A stretch of DNA of 64,000 nucleotides from Corythucha ciliata (taxonomy: Eukaryota > Arthropoda > Insecta > Hemiptera > Tingidae): assembly GCA_038030265.1 (NCBI GenBank), contig CM075937.1, forward strand, positions 44,062,198-44,126,197. The letters are read 5' to 3'. A program made the translations under genes and the position numbers. The notes below the pieces were generated by a model. The model saw only the letters and a list, made by a program, of their open reading frames with translations, did not search any database and was not told the origin of the DNA. Shown piece by piece: positions 38,822 through 49,344 of the stretch. Position 1 is the stretch's first letter, and each line of letters opens with the position of its first letter.

Positions 38822-39714
38822 TCAAGAAAACTTCCATGGCCGTATCAATTTTTTCAGTGCTCCGACCCCTCCGATTTCATGCTGGTTAAAGGGTAACATG
38901 GTCGCGTTAGTCCTAAAATGCGAAATAAAACTCGAGTGCCCATAAAATGATCGTCAAATCCTGAAAATCTTGCTTTTTGTCATAAAGTCACGCAAACTCC
39001 ACAATTAGTACGGTTTCCAAAATATTGCTGTACCCAAACGGTTTACTCCAGAGATCCATCATCACAAAAACGTCCCCATCTTATCAGATTTTTTTTATGG
39101 TGTATTCACATTTCATGTTACCACTTACCACAGACGTTTCTCGACGAATATCGTGAGCAATTGTTATTTATTCTGTAGAAAACAGCGTTTCTGTGCATTC
39201 TCCCGACATTATCGCGAGAAACGTCAGTGGCACCGTCAAATCTGAATGCACCATTACAAAGCTTAGCACCATAGATAATAGGTAATACGGATCCACCTTG
39301 AATACAGGGTGGAAGAGGATAAGTGTGACAAATATTTTGGGTGAAACTACGTCTAAATAGCCGAGTAAAATGCCATCTCCGGAGTTGTCCTATCTCGAGC
39401 CATTCCTGACTTATAATTTTTTCTTTATAATGCAAAAAAGGGCAAAGGGCAACGTCTTTCAAAAATTCGCGATTTCTCGGCTTATATCGCACCTAATGCA
39501 AACATTGATGGCAGTTTTAGGAACTGTGGAAAATTTCATGCAAGGTAGAGGCCATTTCATTGTTTGAAATCGTCATCAACTGCTAAAAATTTGGCGTTTT
39601 GTCATAGATTCACGTAAACTCCATAAATTGTGCGTTTTCCAAAACATTGCTGTATCCAGACGGGTTTTTCAACCCAAAATTTTGTGTCACAGTAATACGG
39701 ATCCACCTTGAATA

Positions 39715-40714
39715 CAGGGTGGAAGAGGATATGTGTGACAAAAATTTATGGATGATAGTAGACCTCATTTGCGACCGAAATCACCATGATACGCTATGAT
39801 CCGAAAGTCAAAACCCTTCCAGATATGATTTTTTTAACGATTTTTAAGGCTTACATAATTTTTTTTTCTAATGGCGAAAAACTCGCATTCAATTTTGATT
39901 TTTACAACTTTTGGTGATGAATTCGGAAGGAACACTCTATTTTCTGTCAGGATTAGCCCTTGTCGATAGACGTTAACCATTTCATGTGCCCATAAATGCG
40001 GCTCAAAGTCGTGCAAATCGGGGATTTTATATTTTTCAAAAAAAGTCAGTCCCCGTTTGTCCACAATAAATCTAAGTGTACGGACAACCCGTGATTCAGA
40101 AAAACATCTTCAAAGTGTCCTTTTCTACAATAGTCCTAAGCGTTTTCTTAGTTGGTGATTTTTCGTCAGAAATGACGATTTCTTAAAAAATATTACTGGT
40201 TTTTCTCTTCAAAATCGCTTGTTTTGGTCTAAAAAATTTGAACAAGTTTTGTGATTTTAACGTGATAAAAAGCACTAAAACCTTATCCAAAGTTATACGT
40301 TGAATCGAACTGATTATGCACGCCAACAAAAGTAACAAAAAATGTCGCTCCGGCAGCTGGGGTGTCCGTGTGTACAGGTTGTCCGTACACACAGATTTAG
40401 AGTTGAAAAACGGGGACTGACTTTTTTTGAAAAAAATTAAATCCCCGATTTGCACGACTTTGAGCCGTATTTGAGACTGATATTTGGCTAATCCTGACAG
40501 GAAATAGTTTGCTCTTTCCGAATCCATCACCAAAAGTTGAAAAAATGCGAGTTTCTCGCAGTTAGTTTAAAAAAATTATGTAAGCCTTAAAAAAATCATA
40601 TCTGGAAGGGTATTGACTTTCGGACCGTGGCGTATCGTATTATGGTGATTTCGGTCGCAAATGAGGTCTAGTATCACCCACATTTTTTTGTCACACTTAT
40701 CCCCTCCCACCCTG
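39715..40714. mobile_element. Foldback element, 1000 bp, TA-flanked
   Basis: Begins CAGGGTGGAAGAGGAT and ends with CCCACCCTG, with TA outside both ends. The arms are about 370-380 bp inverted copies (to about 40095 and from about 40345), sharing ATGATTTTTTTAACG-like and GGCTTACATAATTTTTTT blocks. The loop of about 250-270 bp is non-coding. The terminus CAGGGTG matches that of the 11783-13213 foldback. Confidence 0.8.
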
Positions 40715-41886
40715 TATATGGCCTAGGCCAATGGAAGCCTATTATCCCTTAAAAAGTAGCGCCCGTTGAGAAGAAGAGGAGGTTTTTGTCCCTTGAAGGG
40801 CATATTACCAAAATTCTACCGTACACTTAAATTGAAATTTGCTTTTACAAAACTCAATCATGCAAAAAACAAAGAGTTTCTACATGCCGTTTTTTGACAA
40901 ACGATTTAAAAATACGAAAAATGTTTACTATTACAACACCCGCCGTAACTCTCGAACCGTTCACTTAAAAAAGATCATCTTAGGGATCATTATTGTGGGC
41001 GTTTTGATGAAGATTATTTTTGAACATGCTCATTTTTACGCTGAACCTCGTAGATTTTGAAATATTTGAGAAATACTGGAACAAAATAAGAATTTACTAA
41101 CTTATTACCCCCTCCCACCCAAACCCGTAGCACCAAATGGTGAAACTTTTTACCAATCAATAAGTGGGTTGTGATTTTATTGGACTAATCGAAAGAGGGG
41201 ACAAAATTATGAAAAACGGTGTGCTTCGTTTATTTTTGCGATAAACACAGGATTTTTAATAATTTTTTAAAAAGTTCCAATTTTGGGGTTCTGATATAAC
41301 AGGGGTCCATGATAGTGCGGGGGGTGGAGCCATGCTTGTGACGTAACTCGCTAGCAAACAGCTCTCCGGTGTCGGGGTTAGATGCCTATGTATAGGTTTA
41401 TATTTGTGCCTTTGTGGTACATATTTATTTTTCTCGTGAATTTTTTATTTTACTGAAAATGGTTAAGGAATAAAAGAGGCATGTAGACGATCTTTTTCCC
41501 GGCACTATATTGGTGGGTAACAGATAGAATAGTTCTCGTCGGTTTTGTTATTGTTTTTGCTATCCGTGATTTCCTCTGCACGAACTGATGACTCCTCATT
41601 TCAACATGCATTAATGTGAAAATGGTACAACAACAGAATGCTGATGCGAATTAACGAATCAATAATTAATAACTGTGAAATGAGCGACTATAAAGGGAAC
41701 TACAAAAAGTATTTTGTGCTAATGTGCAGGAGCACAACGGCGAAAAACACCTGAAAAGATGTTTGTCAGTACCTCTATAGTGAGAAAATTAGGCAAAAAA
41801 AGTTTCACGCGGCAAGGAGGGTATTCCATCTGCCACTTCCGAAAACCCCATTGGTATTACTGTTGTTATGATCATTTTGACGTGAA

Positions 41887-43531
41887 GGCACCTTTACATG
41901 TTTCAATCTCATTGCTATAATGCTATCATAGATTCGTTGAAATTGAAACGTATACATATATCTTCCGTGGACTTGTTAAGTTTTCCGAGCGTTTCCGAGG
42001 TCGGCCGTTATCGTATTATATTTGTCGAACCATTTCTGTCGTTTAGTGCATTGTTTACAATGGTGATTTCTCAGTTTTTTCCATTTTTATCCGGCATAAT
42101 GATGACAGGAGCGGTCAAATATTGTAAAATAAGTGTGACTTCAACACTTCTGAACTGTACTCGAGCTGCCATCTCCTATGTTTAGACACACGGACGATTA
42201 ACGGGTTTGTTGCTAAGGAAATCGAAGTAGCAAACATTTGTTCATTCATTCCATTCGTGCCATATTTCAAGGGACCCGTACACAATCAATCTGGATGTCA
42301 ACTTAGTTTCCAAATTTGGGATTTGACAACCAAATTGACTGTCTGTGGGGGGTTGTCAACACACGGCCGACTTACAAAAGTTTCAAATTTGCAGGAAGTT
42401 TATATGTATAGCAACATGAGCTGAACTGGTTTAAAATATACACAACTTTCAAAACTTGGAACTATTTTAGGTTTGGAGGGCCGCCCGAAAAGAGCTAATT
42501 TGTAAACTAAAGTGGTCCATACATGATCAACTTGGTTGTCAACTTAGTTAATAACATTCGTGTTGACAACCAAGTTAACTGTCTGTATGGAAGTTGATGG
42601 TTGAAATTTCGAATTCACTTGCCTACAAACAGTCAACTTGGTTGTAAACACGCAATGTTCAACAACACAGTTTACAACCCACGTTGATCGTGTATGGCCC
42701 ACTTTCACCAGCGAAATTGATCGCGGTTAAAATTGAAACACATTTATAAATACGCGATTTTTGAAGTTTTAGATCATTTCAAACACGCCAGCTAGCATGT
42801 TTGCGTCATAGGCGCTTTCCGAAAAAAAGTCACCTGTAATGTACCTGTCGAAGAGCGGTTTGTTGTGTTTCTTTGCATTGTTTTCTACTAGAGCTCTCCA
42901 ATAATAAAATAGTGGAGGATAAACAGATGAGCTATTTAGAGGCACGAAAAGGACAGAGAATACAACGTGGCGGAAAATGTTTGTTTTGGCGGGATTTCAA
43001 ATATGCCAACTTTTGTTGAGAAATAAAAAATATTTCTGAAGGGTTTAACGTTTTTATTTATTTATTTACGTGGAAGGATTGATGTGCCTAATCGAAAACA
43101 AATATTTTTGGAAAATGTGAAACTTCCTCATTCATTCATTAGAAGAATTCATGATTAGTTGGCCGTGGTTAAAAAAGTTGGTGAAGACGGCGGCCCCAAG
43201 TTGACAACTAGGTTGATCGTGTATTTGCCCCACTCATTCATTCGAAACTCTATTTGCCTTGTAAAAAACGCTCTACTACGAAGCTGCAAAGTCTACAGAG
43301 GTTGACATGTACAACTTATTTAATTACGGAACAAAAATGAGGAAAATATTAGCGAACTTCCGATCCAAGATAGTTTAAACGTTCCGTCACGAATGTAGTT
43401 CGACACGTTTGGTATCACCTCTTATCGTAACTGGTCAGCTGTCCCGCGCATGTGCCAACTCCGGCCTTGAAATCGTCTATTGCTTGGATGCTTGGTTGGA
43501 GCAACGAGATTGAACCGTGTAAACGTGCCCA
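41887..43531. mobile_element. Possible nested MITE cluster
   Basis: Outer ends GGCACCTTTACATGTTTCAA and its diverged complement near 43490-43531 suggest one element. Inside, 42268-42310 and 43190-43235 form another inverted pair (GTACACAATCAATCTGG type). Innermost is 42509-42706 with ends AAAGTGGTCCATACATGATC and GATCGTGTATGGCCCACTTT. The inner two pairs share the GTTGTCAAC / GATCAAC motif. The innermost element is clear; the outer levels are less so. Confidence 0.5.
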
Positions 43532-43692
43532 AGTATTACATTTGAGCTCTTTTTCACAATTAATTCATCAAAAGTCTCACGAATGCATGATTATTACATG
43601 ATTGAAGTAGACGTTAAACTGAAATAAACGTGTCAAAATGCTCAAGTAATAAAACTTTGCCTTCCTTGTTGCTACAGATGTCTTGCGTTTAA

Positions 43693-44729
43693 CCCTTAAA
43701 ACCTGGCGATGAGGTAAATTTTGTAGTAAAAAATTATTTCTTGTTTTTATTCACCTATTTATTTGTCAAAATGACATAAATAATCAATGAAATCTATAAT
43801 GGTACCCACATAGGGTCAATAGGGTCTGTCCTTCACGTAGGACGTTGCCGGCTCTTCGGATTTTAATGGAACCAAATTTATGTCATTTCTGTGTGACATT
43901 GCCCATTCATTGAAAGTGTAATTGCAGTATTTAGCCGTTGAAAGGTGTTCAGTCAAACGAAATCTTGCAAGTAAAGTAAATAATTTGGAAAATAAAACAA
44001 ACCCAAAACAAATTTACTGTTAATACACATTTTTAAAATTGAAACTGAATTTTCAGGAACAGGAGTTCAAAGTAATTTGAAGAAACAAAATACCATGAAC
44101 AGCCTCAGTCAAAAAAATAACAAAAGAATTAAGTATCAAAACCACACAGCCATCATCACGGCCAATATTAGAATACAGTACCAAAAAAATTAAAGATTGG
44201 TACAAACAACATAAGGCAGATGCGAGTCTTATGCCAACATCATCTGGATGTTTCGAACACTTGGTCTTTTTTTTTATGGCAATGTCATTCATGAAGTACA
44301 TAACCTACGAATCCAACCTGCAAAAAGTTTCAGCCACTCCAGGCTACGTCCGTTGAGAAGGACGTCAGCTTCCACAACGTATTTCCATTTCAATTCCCAA
44401 TAATATCAAGAACTAATGGTCATAATGAATATTAATACCCAAAAATTACAAATATGCATACCTTTGTTGATAAAAAGAACATTTTAGGCATTATTTACTG
44501 ACGAGAAATTGGGGGCTCCATTTCATCAGCATCAACTTGTGGAGCTCTAATTTACTGTTGAGATAATGCCTTCTATCTTGAAGGGAGTGACCCTCCTAGC
44601 GGAATTTTTGGAAGCTTATAAGTCAAGTAAAAAGTACAACGCCTCAAAGCCCGTAAACAAAGCCAAAATGGGTCCGAAATAACGTTGTTAAAGGAACGTC
44701 CTTTATAAAGGACGCTGCCGGGTTAAGGG
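43693..44729. mobile_element. Candidate piggyBac-type element
   Basis: The left end reads TTAA|CCCTTAAAACCTGGCG. The right end reads CGCTGCCGGGTTAAGGG followed by TAAA, the complement with a few changes. CCC...GGG ends at a TTAA target are characteristic of piggyBac. The ~1.04 kb interior has no recognisable transposase; a minus-strand 82-codon frame at 44053-44301 is unidentified. Confidence 0.4.
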
Positions 44730-44732
44730 TAA

Positions 44733-44870
44733 AGCCCGTTCACAAGCTCTATGTTTGCGTTGTGTGGAGTTTATGCAACCAAACAAATTTATTCCCTCGA
44801 AAAATGAAGCATTTTGATAGGTTGCATAGACACCACACAACACAAACATAGAGCTTGTGAACGGGCCTTT
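44733..44870. mobile_element. Palindromic MITE, 138 bp
   Basis: CCCGTTCACAAGCTCTATGT at the left pairs with ACATAGAGCTTGTGAACGGG at the right, and the pairing extends to the centre through ATGCAACC / GGTTGCAT and CCCTCGAAAAATGAAGC. A half copy occurs at 28632-28710. Confidence 0.75.
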
Positions 44871-45382
44871 AGACTCAGTTATTTATGTACTTCACGCAGA
44901 AAGAAACAGACTTTGAAAACTACCACCTAGTCGAAATGTTTCGATCTGAGCGCCGAACCAGTTTGAAGCAAACGACAAATCCTTCATAAGCCCTTTTTTA
45001 CTACCGAAATCACAGAACGTTTGAGTTCCGAAACGAAGTGTTTAGTAGATAGTTACGTTGCACGAGAAGGTTAAGATAGGAATAACCGTATGCGCTTTAA
45101 AAGTAACCCGCTTCTTATCAGCAATTTAAAACTGAGTTTTTAAACTAAATACGGCTCTGTTAATTTTTTCATAGGTATTTCTGAGTGAAATGAGCCTATT
45201 ACGATGCTGTGGAAGTGATAGAAACTTCTAATTCGAATACTCGTACTAGGGGAGGCATGCTTGAAGAACAGAATCATATTGACCCGCGTTCTATCGTTCA
45301 CCCACTCCCAAGAACCACTCCATCAATTTATCCTTCCGCCACAACCCACAACACAACCTTATCAACCCAACAAAAACATCAA

Positions 45383-45998
45383 ATGGGAGGGATCAACGAT
45401 TTGTACGAGAGTTTCGTCATATACAGCGAGAGTGTCTCGTACTTTTATTTACTCTGCGTTTGCACGTCGTTCGCCGCCGTCTTTTTCGCTTGGAGAGTCA
45501 ACGGTTCAGGACAGTCGTTTGTCGGGGAGTCGAAAAGTGAAAACGAGACTGCTGCCGACACCATCGACGGTGACAATGAACAAGAAATCGTAAAGACCGT
45601 CTTCAATTGTTTGTTTCATTGTGTCAGCGACATCTTAAACTGGTGTCATTGTTTTCCCTTATAGGACCAAGACTTTAATGAAGAGAGTCAATCGAGCCTG
45701 AATCGAAGCGACAGCTCTGGGAGCAGTACGATTAGCAGGACCAGGTTGTCTCATTCGAATAAAAGGGCGATGTTAGAGAATCTGAACGATAACTTGGACG
45801 AAACAGAGCTCGCTACTGAGAAAGAGTGAGTTTGCTCTCCGTCTTTCATTGAACGTCTCCCCTAAATCTAGTGTTGTTAGGGTCGAAAGTCAACAGTTGG
45901 CTAATATTTTTGAATTTATGAAGAAAGAGGCCGACAAATTCGACATAGGTTCGCTCGAAGAATTAGAAGATCAAATGCGACAATACTACAAAAAGTGA
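45383..45998 (+). CDS. MXRA7-like single-pass membrane protein
   Basis: Small protein of unknown biochemical role. Exons 45383-45589, 45665-45825 and 45881-45998 join in frame to 161 residues. Near the N-terminus is one membrane segment (YFYLLCVCTSFAAVFFAW, about residues 18-35). An acidic, serine-rich middle follows (SSLNRSDSSGSSTISRTR), then a C-terminal block ESQQLANIFEFMKKEADKF. The C-terminal block and the overall architecture resemble vertebrate matrix-remodelling-associated protein 7; that link rests on recognition of this short conserved tail. The start at MGGINDLYESF is chosen because the conserved architecture begins there; the frame is open upstream to a Met at 45209. The next gene converges, with stops 150 bp apart. 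Confidence 0.65.
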
Positions 45999-46148
45999 AT
46001 TATTTTAAAAAAACACGGCCAGCAGTACAGCACTAGTCCCTACCCTGTGATAACGATAAGAGTGAACCACAAAAGGTTATGATTAAAAGAGCCTTATAAC
46101 CTACCCGTCTTATTTATTTCACAATTTTTTACTTATATTTGATTATTT

Positions 46149-46650
46149 TCAGTCGTTTTTTCGCGTTGTTTCCTCAGTCGGTTTAATATTTGGCAGAGAC
46201 AAGACGAAGATTCCACACAGAACAAGGCAGGCACCCAACCACCACAACGGAGGCGTTGGTTCGTTGAATAGACTCGACCCTATCACAGCCTGTGCCAATT
46301 TCTCATTCATTTTGTCATCTTTATACAATATTTTTAGTGCAGTAAAGTCATACCGACGCCACAAAGCTTGTCCCTGTCGATAGTAAAGTAGGCGCGAGTG
46401 TAGTTTCAGAAGTACTCAGGCTTTTAGCGTACATGGTGAAGCTAACGCTGTTTACGAACACCATAACACCGAGTATTGCTAGTGAAACTATCCACGATTC
46501 CTTCCAGAAAGTTCAAAAACGTAAGCAAAAAGACAATTTTGGGAGTGGGGAAAAACTTACAAAATAACCAGAAAGCTTCCCTAGGGCGCTTCCACTCGCT
46601 CCGATCACTCCGCTCATCAGGGCGTACACGTTGGATTCCGTCGACAACAT
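46149..46650 (-). CDS. TMEM42: TMEM42-like membrane protein (EamA/DMT type)
   Basis: Multi-pass membrane protein of the small TMEM42 family, function unknown, distantly related to drug/metabolite transporters. Exons 46650-46561, 46500-46354 and 46289-46149 join in frame to 125 residues. Visible segments are MSGVIGASGSALGKLSGYF, VSLAILGVMVFVNSVSFTMY and the C-terminal PPLWWLGACLVLCGIFVLSL. The last is the family signature (a WWxG segment followed by LCGL/I). The 64 bp second intron and its cacag acceptor are inferred from frame and similarity. It shares a promoter interval of 46 bp with KTI12. Confidence 0.75.
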
Positions 46651-46696
46651 TGCCTAACTCGCTGATTTCAATCAATGTCCCCGGAAATTAAACAAG
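46651..46696. promoter_or_regulatory. Bidirectional start interval TMEM42-KTI12
   Basis: Only 46 bp separate the two start codons, which face away from each other. The 5'UTRs must overlap or be extremely short. I see no TATA box in it. Confidence 0.55.
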
Positions 46697-48158
46697 ATGC
46701 CACTTGTCATAATGATCGGACTACCAAGTAGTGGGAAAACAACAGTTTCGCGAAAAATCAAAGACTATTTAACCGAATCCCGGCGAATTAAGGTTCACCT
46801 TATTTCAGACAACGAGATTTTACACTGTAAAAAGTTGAACAAGAACGTTTTGTACGGCGGTGAGTCATTTGGACGGCGTAACCTCCGGAGGTTATTGCAT
46901 CTTTCTAACCTTTTTTTAAAATCCTATTCGCCCCAGATTTTCAAAAAGAGAAAGAGTTGCGAGGTACGCTGAAAGCCGAAGCTCTGAGGCACCTCGAAAC
47001 CGACAGTGTGGTGATACTGGACGCTTCGAATTACATAAAAGGTGAGTTTTTTGTTGGACGGGGGGGGGGACTACATGTAACCCCCCCCCCCAACTATCTA
47101 ACGCCGCCAAAATGGTATTTCACTTGGGTGCTGTCTTATACCCATTCCTACCCATCACTAGTGCCAAACAGGGTCCCTTCGAGAAGGGACTGGACAAGTC
47201 TTTCTTGCATCCCGATTTTCCGATCAAAGATTCGCCTTTGGAAAAATTTTTTGTCTGGAAAGGTTTCAGATATGAGCTCTACTGCGCAGCAAAGAATTAT
47301 AAATCGACTCAACTCACAGTGGAATGCGTCGCTCCTATGGAAACCTGCTGGGAATGGAACGCCGGTCGGAGTGACGATGATAAGTACACTCGAGACACTT
47401 TCGAAGCTTTGCACTTACGCTACGAAGCTCCTGACAACCGTAACAGGTACGAAGGAAATTTAGTTGAGAAACTATTTCGACTGTAAGTTTTATTTTCATC
47501 CGGGCAGGTGGGATTCACCATTGATGTGTGCGCGACATGATGAAAAATTGAATTTGGACGATATTTACGACGCTCTATTTTCAAGAAAGCCGCCTCCACC
47601 TAACCAATCAACGCAATCTGTAAGTTTTTAACGGAGTTTTAATGAGCAACAGTCTAGGATTAAGGGAGCCAATTACTAGAAGACAAGTGATGTTGCTTCA
47701 TGCCTATTGAATAGGCCTGAAAAGTTACTAGAACTCTGGTCAGGCGGAACCTCTTCCTTATTGGGCCTTAAAACCCGTCCATGTAGGGTTTCACTTTGCT
47801 TTACTAAAAATTAGGATCGCCCTATGGTTTTTCTCGTTGCCCGTAGGCACCCGTGACTTCTGCGAGTTTTCTGTACGAACTAGACAAGGTGACGCAAGCC
47901 GTCGTGGCCTCCGTAATTTCCTCGCAGAAGCTGGGCCTTGCGAGTATTTCGAAACTACCATTGGACGGCTACGCTACGTGTGAGCTTGATGACGAGCTCG
48001 TTCTCGGGGGTTTGACTCCTGTTCAACTAAATAAACTGAAACGTCAGTTTCTCAACTACACCAAACTTCATCCACCAGCCTCGTCCAAAGACGAAGACCC
48101 AGCTAGAATGGCGCATCTATTCGTGCAATTCCTTCAAAAATCAATAAACGGGACTTGA
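46697..48158 (+). CDS. KTI12: KTI12, Elongator-associated P-loop protein
   Basis: Nucleotide-binding partner of the Elongator complex, needed for modification of wobble uridines in tRNA. Exons 46697-46859, 46937-47041, 47263-47446, 47508-47619 and 47847-48158 join in frame to 291 residues. The N-terminus has the P-loop GLPSSGKTT. Further family blocks are VVILDASNYIKGFRYELYC, the segment APDNRNRWDSPL, and the C-terminal block LKRQFLNYTKLHP followed by MAHLFVQFLQKS. Length is close to that of the shorter members. Intron 2 has opposed G and C runs (47059 and 47085). The stop is 5 bp from the stop of the opposite-strand gene. Confidence 0.93.
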
Positions 48159-48163
48159 TTTTG

Positions 48164-48996
48164 TTAAGACTGTTTAATCTTCTTTTGCTTGTTCTCTTTC
48201 CATTTCCTTCGGTCGTACTTCCACTTCGACCATATCCCTTTCGACATGGCCAACAGTCTGGGGTCGAATTCAACCTGGCTCAACGCGTAGGCGTACTCTC
48301 TTCGTAGAATGGTTCGAGCTAATTTGAAATCACCACGTTGTATAATGCTCAGGGCCATGTACAGACGACAACGCGACGCCAATAAAGGGTCTCCCAGGCG
48401 TAAAGCGATTTGAAATTGTCGTGCCGAGATTCTACCAGCGATGACGGCGCAACGCTCCATGGTGTCTCCCAACGCTGAAAACGCTCCACCTGTATGAATG
48501 ACGAGGTGGGTGGGGGAATGATAAAATCGTCCGGAACCACCCAACGCTAAAACTATCCAAGCGTACCGAAAGTTGAGAACCAAGCAAGGGCGTGATCAAG
48601 TTCCCGCCTCTCAATCCCAGTGCTTGTACACATTTCATTGCTTTTCCAATCGATGAAATGCCTTTGGGGTTCCCTCAGATTCACTCGGATTGTTACCGCA
48701 TTACAGCTACGTACAAATCTGCAGTGAGAATATTACGTTAAACTCAAAATTACGCAAAAAACTACAAAGCGATGTGGTAACTACCTAGTTAAACATTTAA
48801 TAAAAGTGAAAACGTTCCGTGGCTCATCCAGGAAAGCCAGAAACAGAGCCCAAACGTGCACATCCAGGAAAACTTCCATTGTGGCATCCTCGTATGATTC
48901 TTCATAGTCACTCACCTTTGCAGGGCTTCCTTCTAGGTTCAAGAATAACTCTTCAACAATTTCGTTGAGAAAAACCACAGAGAACTTCACTTTCAT
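48164..48996 (-). CDS. Conserved protein of unknown function
   Basis: Exons 48996-48785, 48718-48567 and 48489-48164 join in frame to 229 residues. I do not have a secure family name. The sequence looks strongly constrained: HFIDWKSNEMC, ELDHALAWFSTFGGAFSALG, and ARQFQIALRLGDPLLASRCR followed by LYMALSIIQRG. These last blocks are helical and resemble TPR-like repeats, so a scaffold role is possible (inference). The C-terminus is very basic (KWKYDRRKWKENKQKK). The start is set at MKVKFSVVFLNE; the frame is open further upstream without a Met. Its 5' end faces TSC2 across 348 bp; its 3' end abuts KTI12. Confidence 0.8.
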
Positions 48997-49344
48997 AGTA
49001 TTTCCAACATTAATTTTGCTATCACAGTGACAGTGATACAAGCCGGTGACGGAACCTCCCACTCCCAGTAACCCCGCCAGTTCATGATACGCATGCGAAA
49101 ATGTCGTTCGTGTCTGAAGTTTTTCTGATAACCGAACACGATAAGTTTTTTTTTATTTAAACTTTCATCTTGCTCATATTTTGATCCATCAATTTTCCGC
49201 TTGTTTTCCCCATAGCTTTTCCCCCCAGAATATTGCAAGGCACCCCATGCGTTCCGGCACATTTCCCTTACCCAAAATGCTCGACAAATGCCCCTTCCGA
49301 TTTTAGACGTATCCGTGTAGTGTAGACAAAAGAAAGCCGCTGCG
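48997..49344. promoter_or_regulatory. Shared upstream interval, unnamed gene and TSC2
   Basis: The 348 bp between the two divergent start codons must hold both promoters and both 5'UTRs. I see no TATA box that decides a start site. The interval is of mixed composition and holds no other exon. Confidence 0.5.

Larger units (their letters stand above)
36480..41140. repeat. Mosaic of inverted and direct repeat fragments
   Basis: Sequence around 36494-36740 recurs as a direct copy split by the foldback at 39715 (39668-39714 joined to 40715-40890). The segment 36780-37010 recurs inverted at about 40935-41130. A further inverted piece (GGCTCGAGATAGGA, TTTCACCCAAA) lies at 39280-39410. Two diverged copies of a ~560 bp unit occupy about 37080-37520 and 37640-38050. 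No open frame in this area is credible as a gene. Confidence 0.65.

Noticed and set aside
38668..38889. 73-codon open frame with a poly-isoleucine stretch
   Set aside because: The frame is produced by the (AAT)n microsatellite.
41898..42185. 95-codon plus-strand open frame
   Set aside because: It starts within the terminal inverted repeat of a likely MITE and resembles no protein.
45261..45593. 110-codon alternative frame over the MXRA7-like gene
   Set aside because: It has no membrane segment, does not continue across the splice sites and is a shadow of the true frame.
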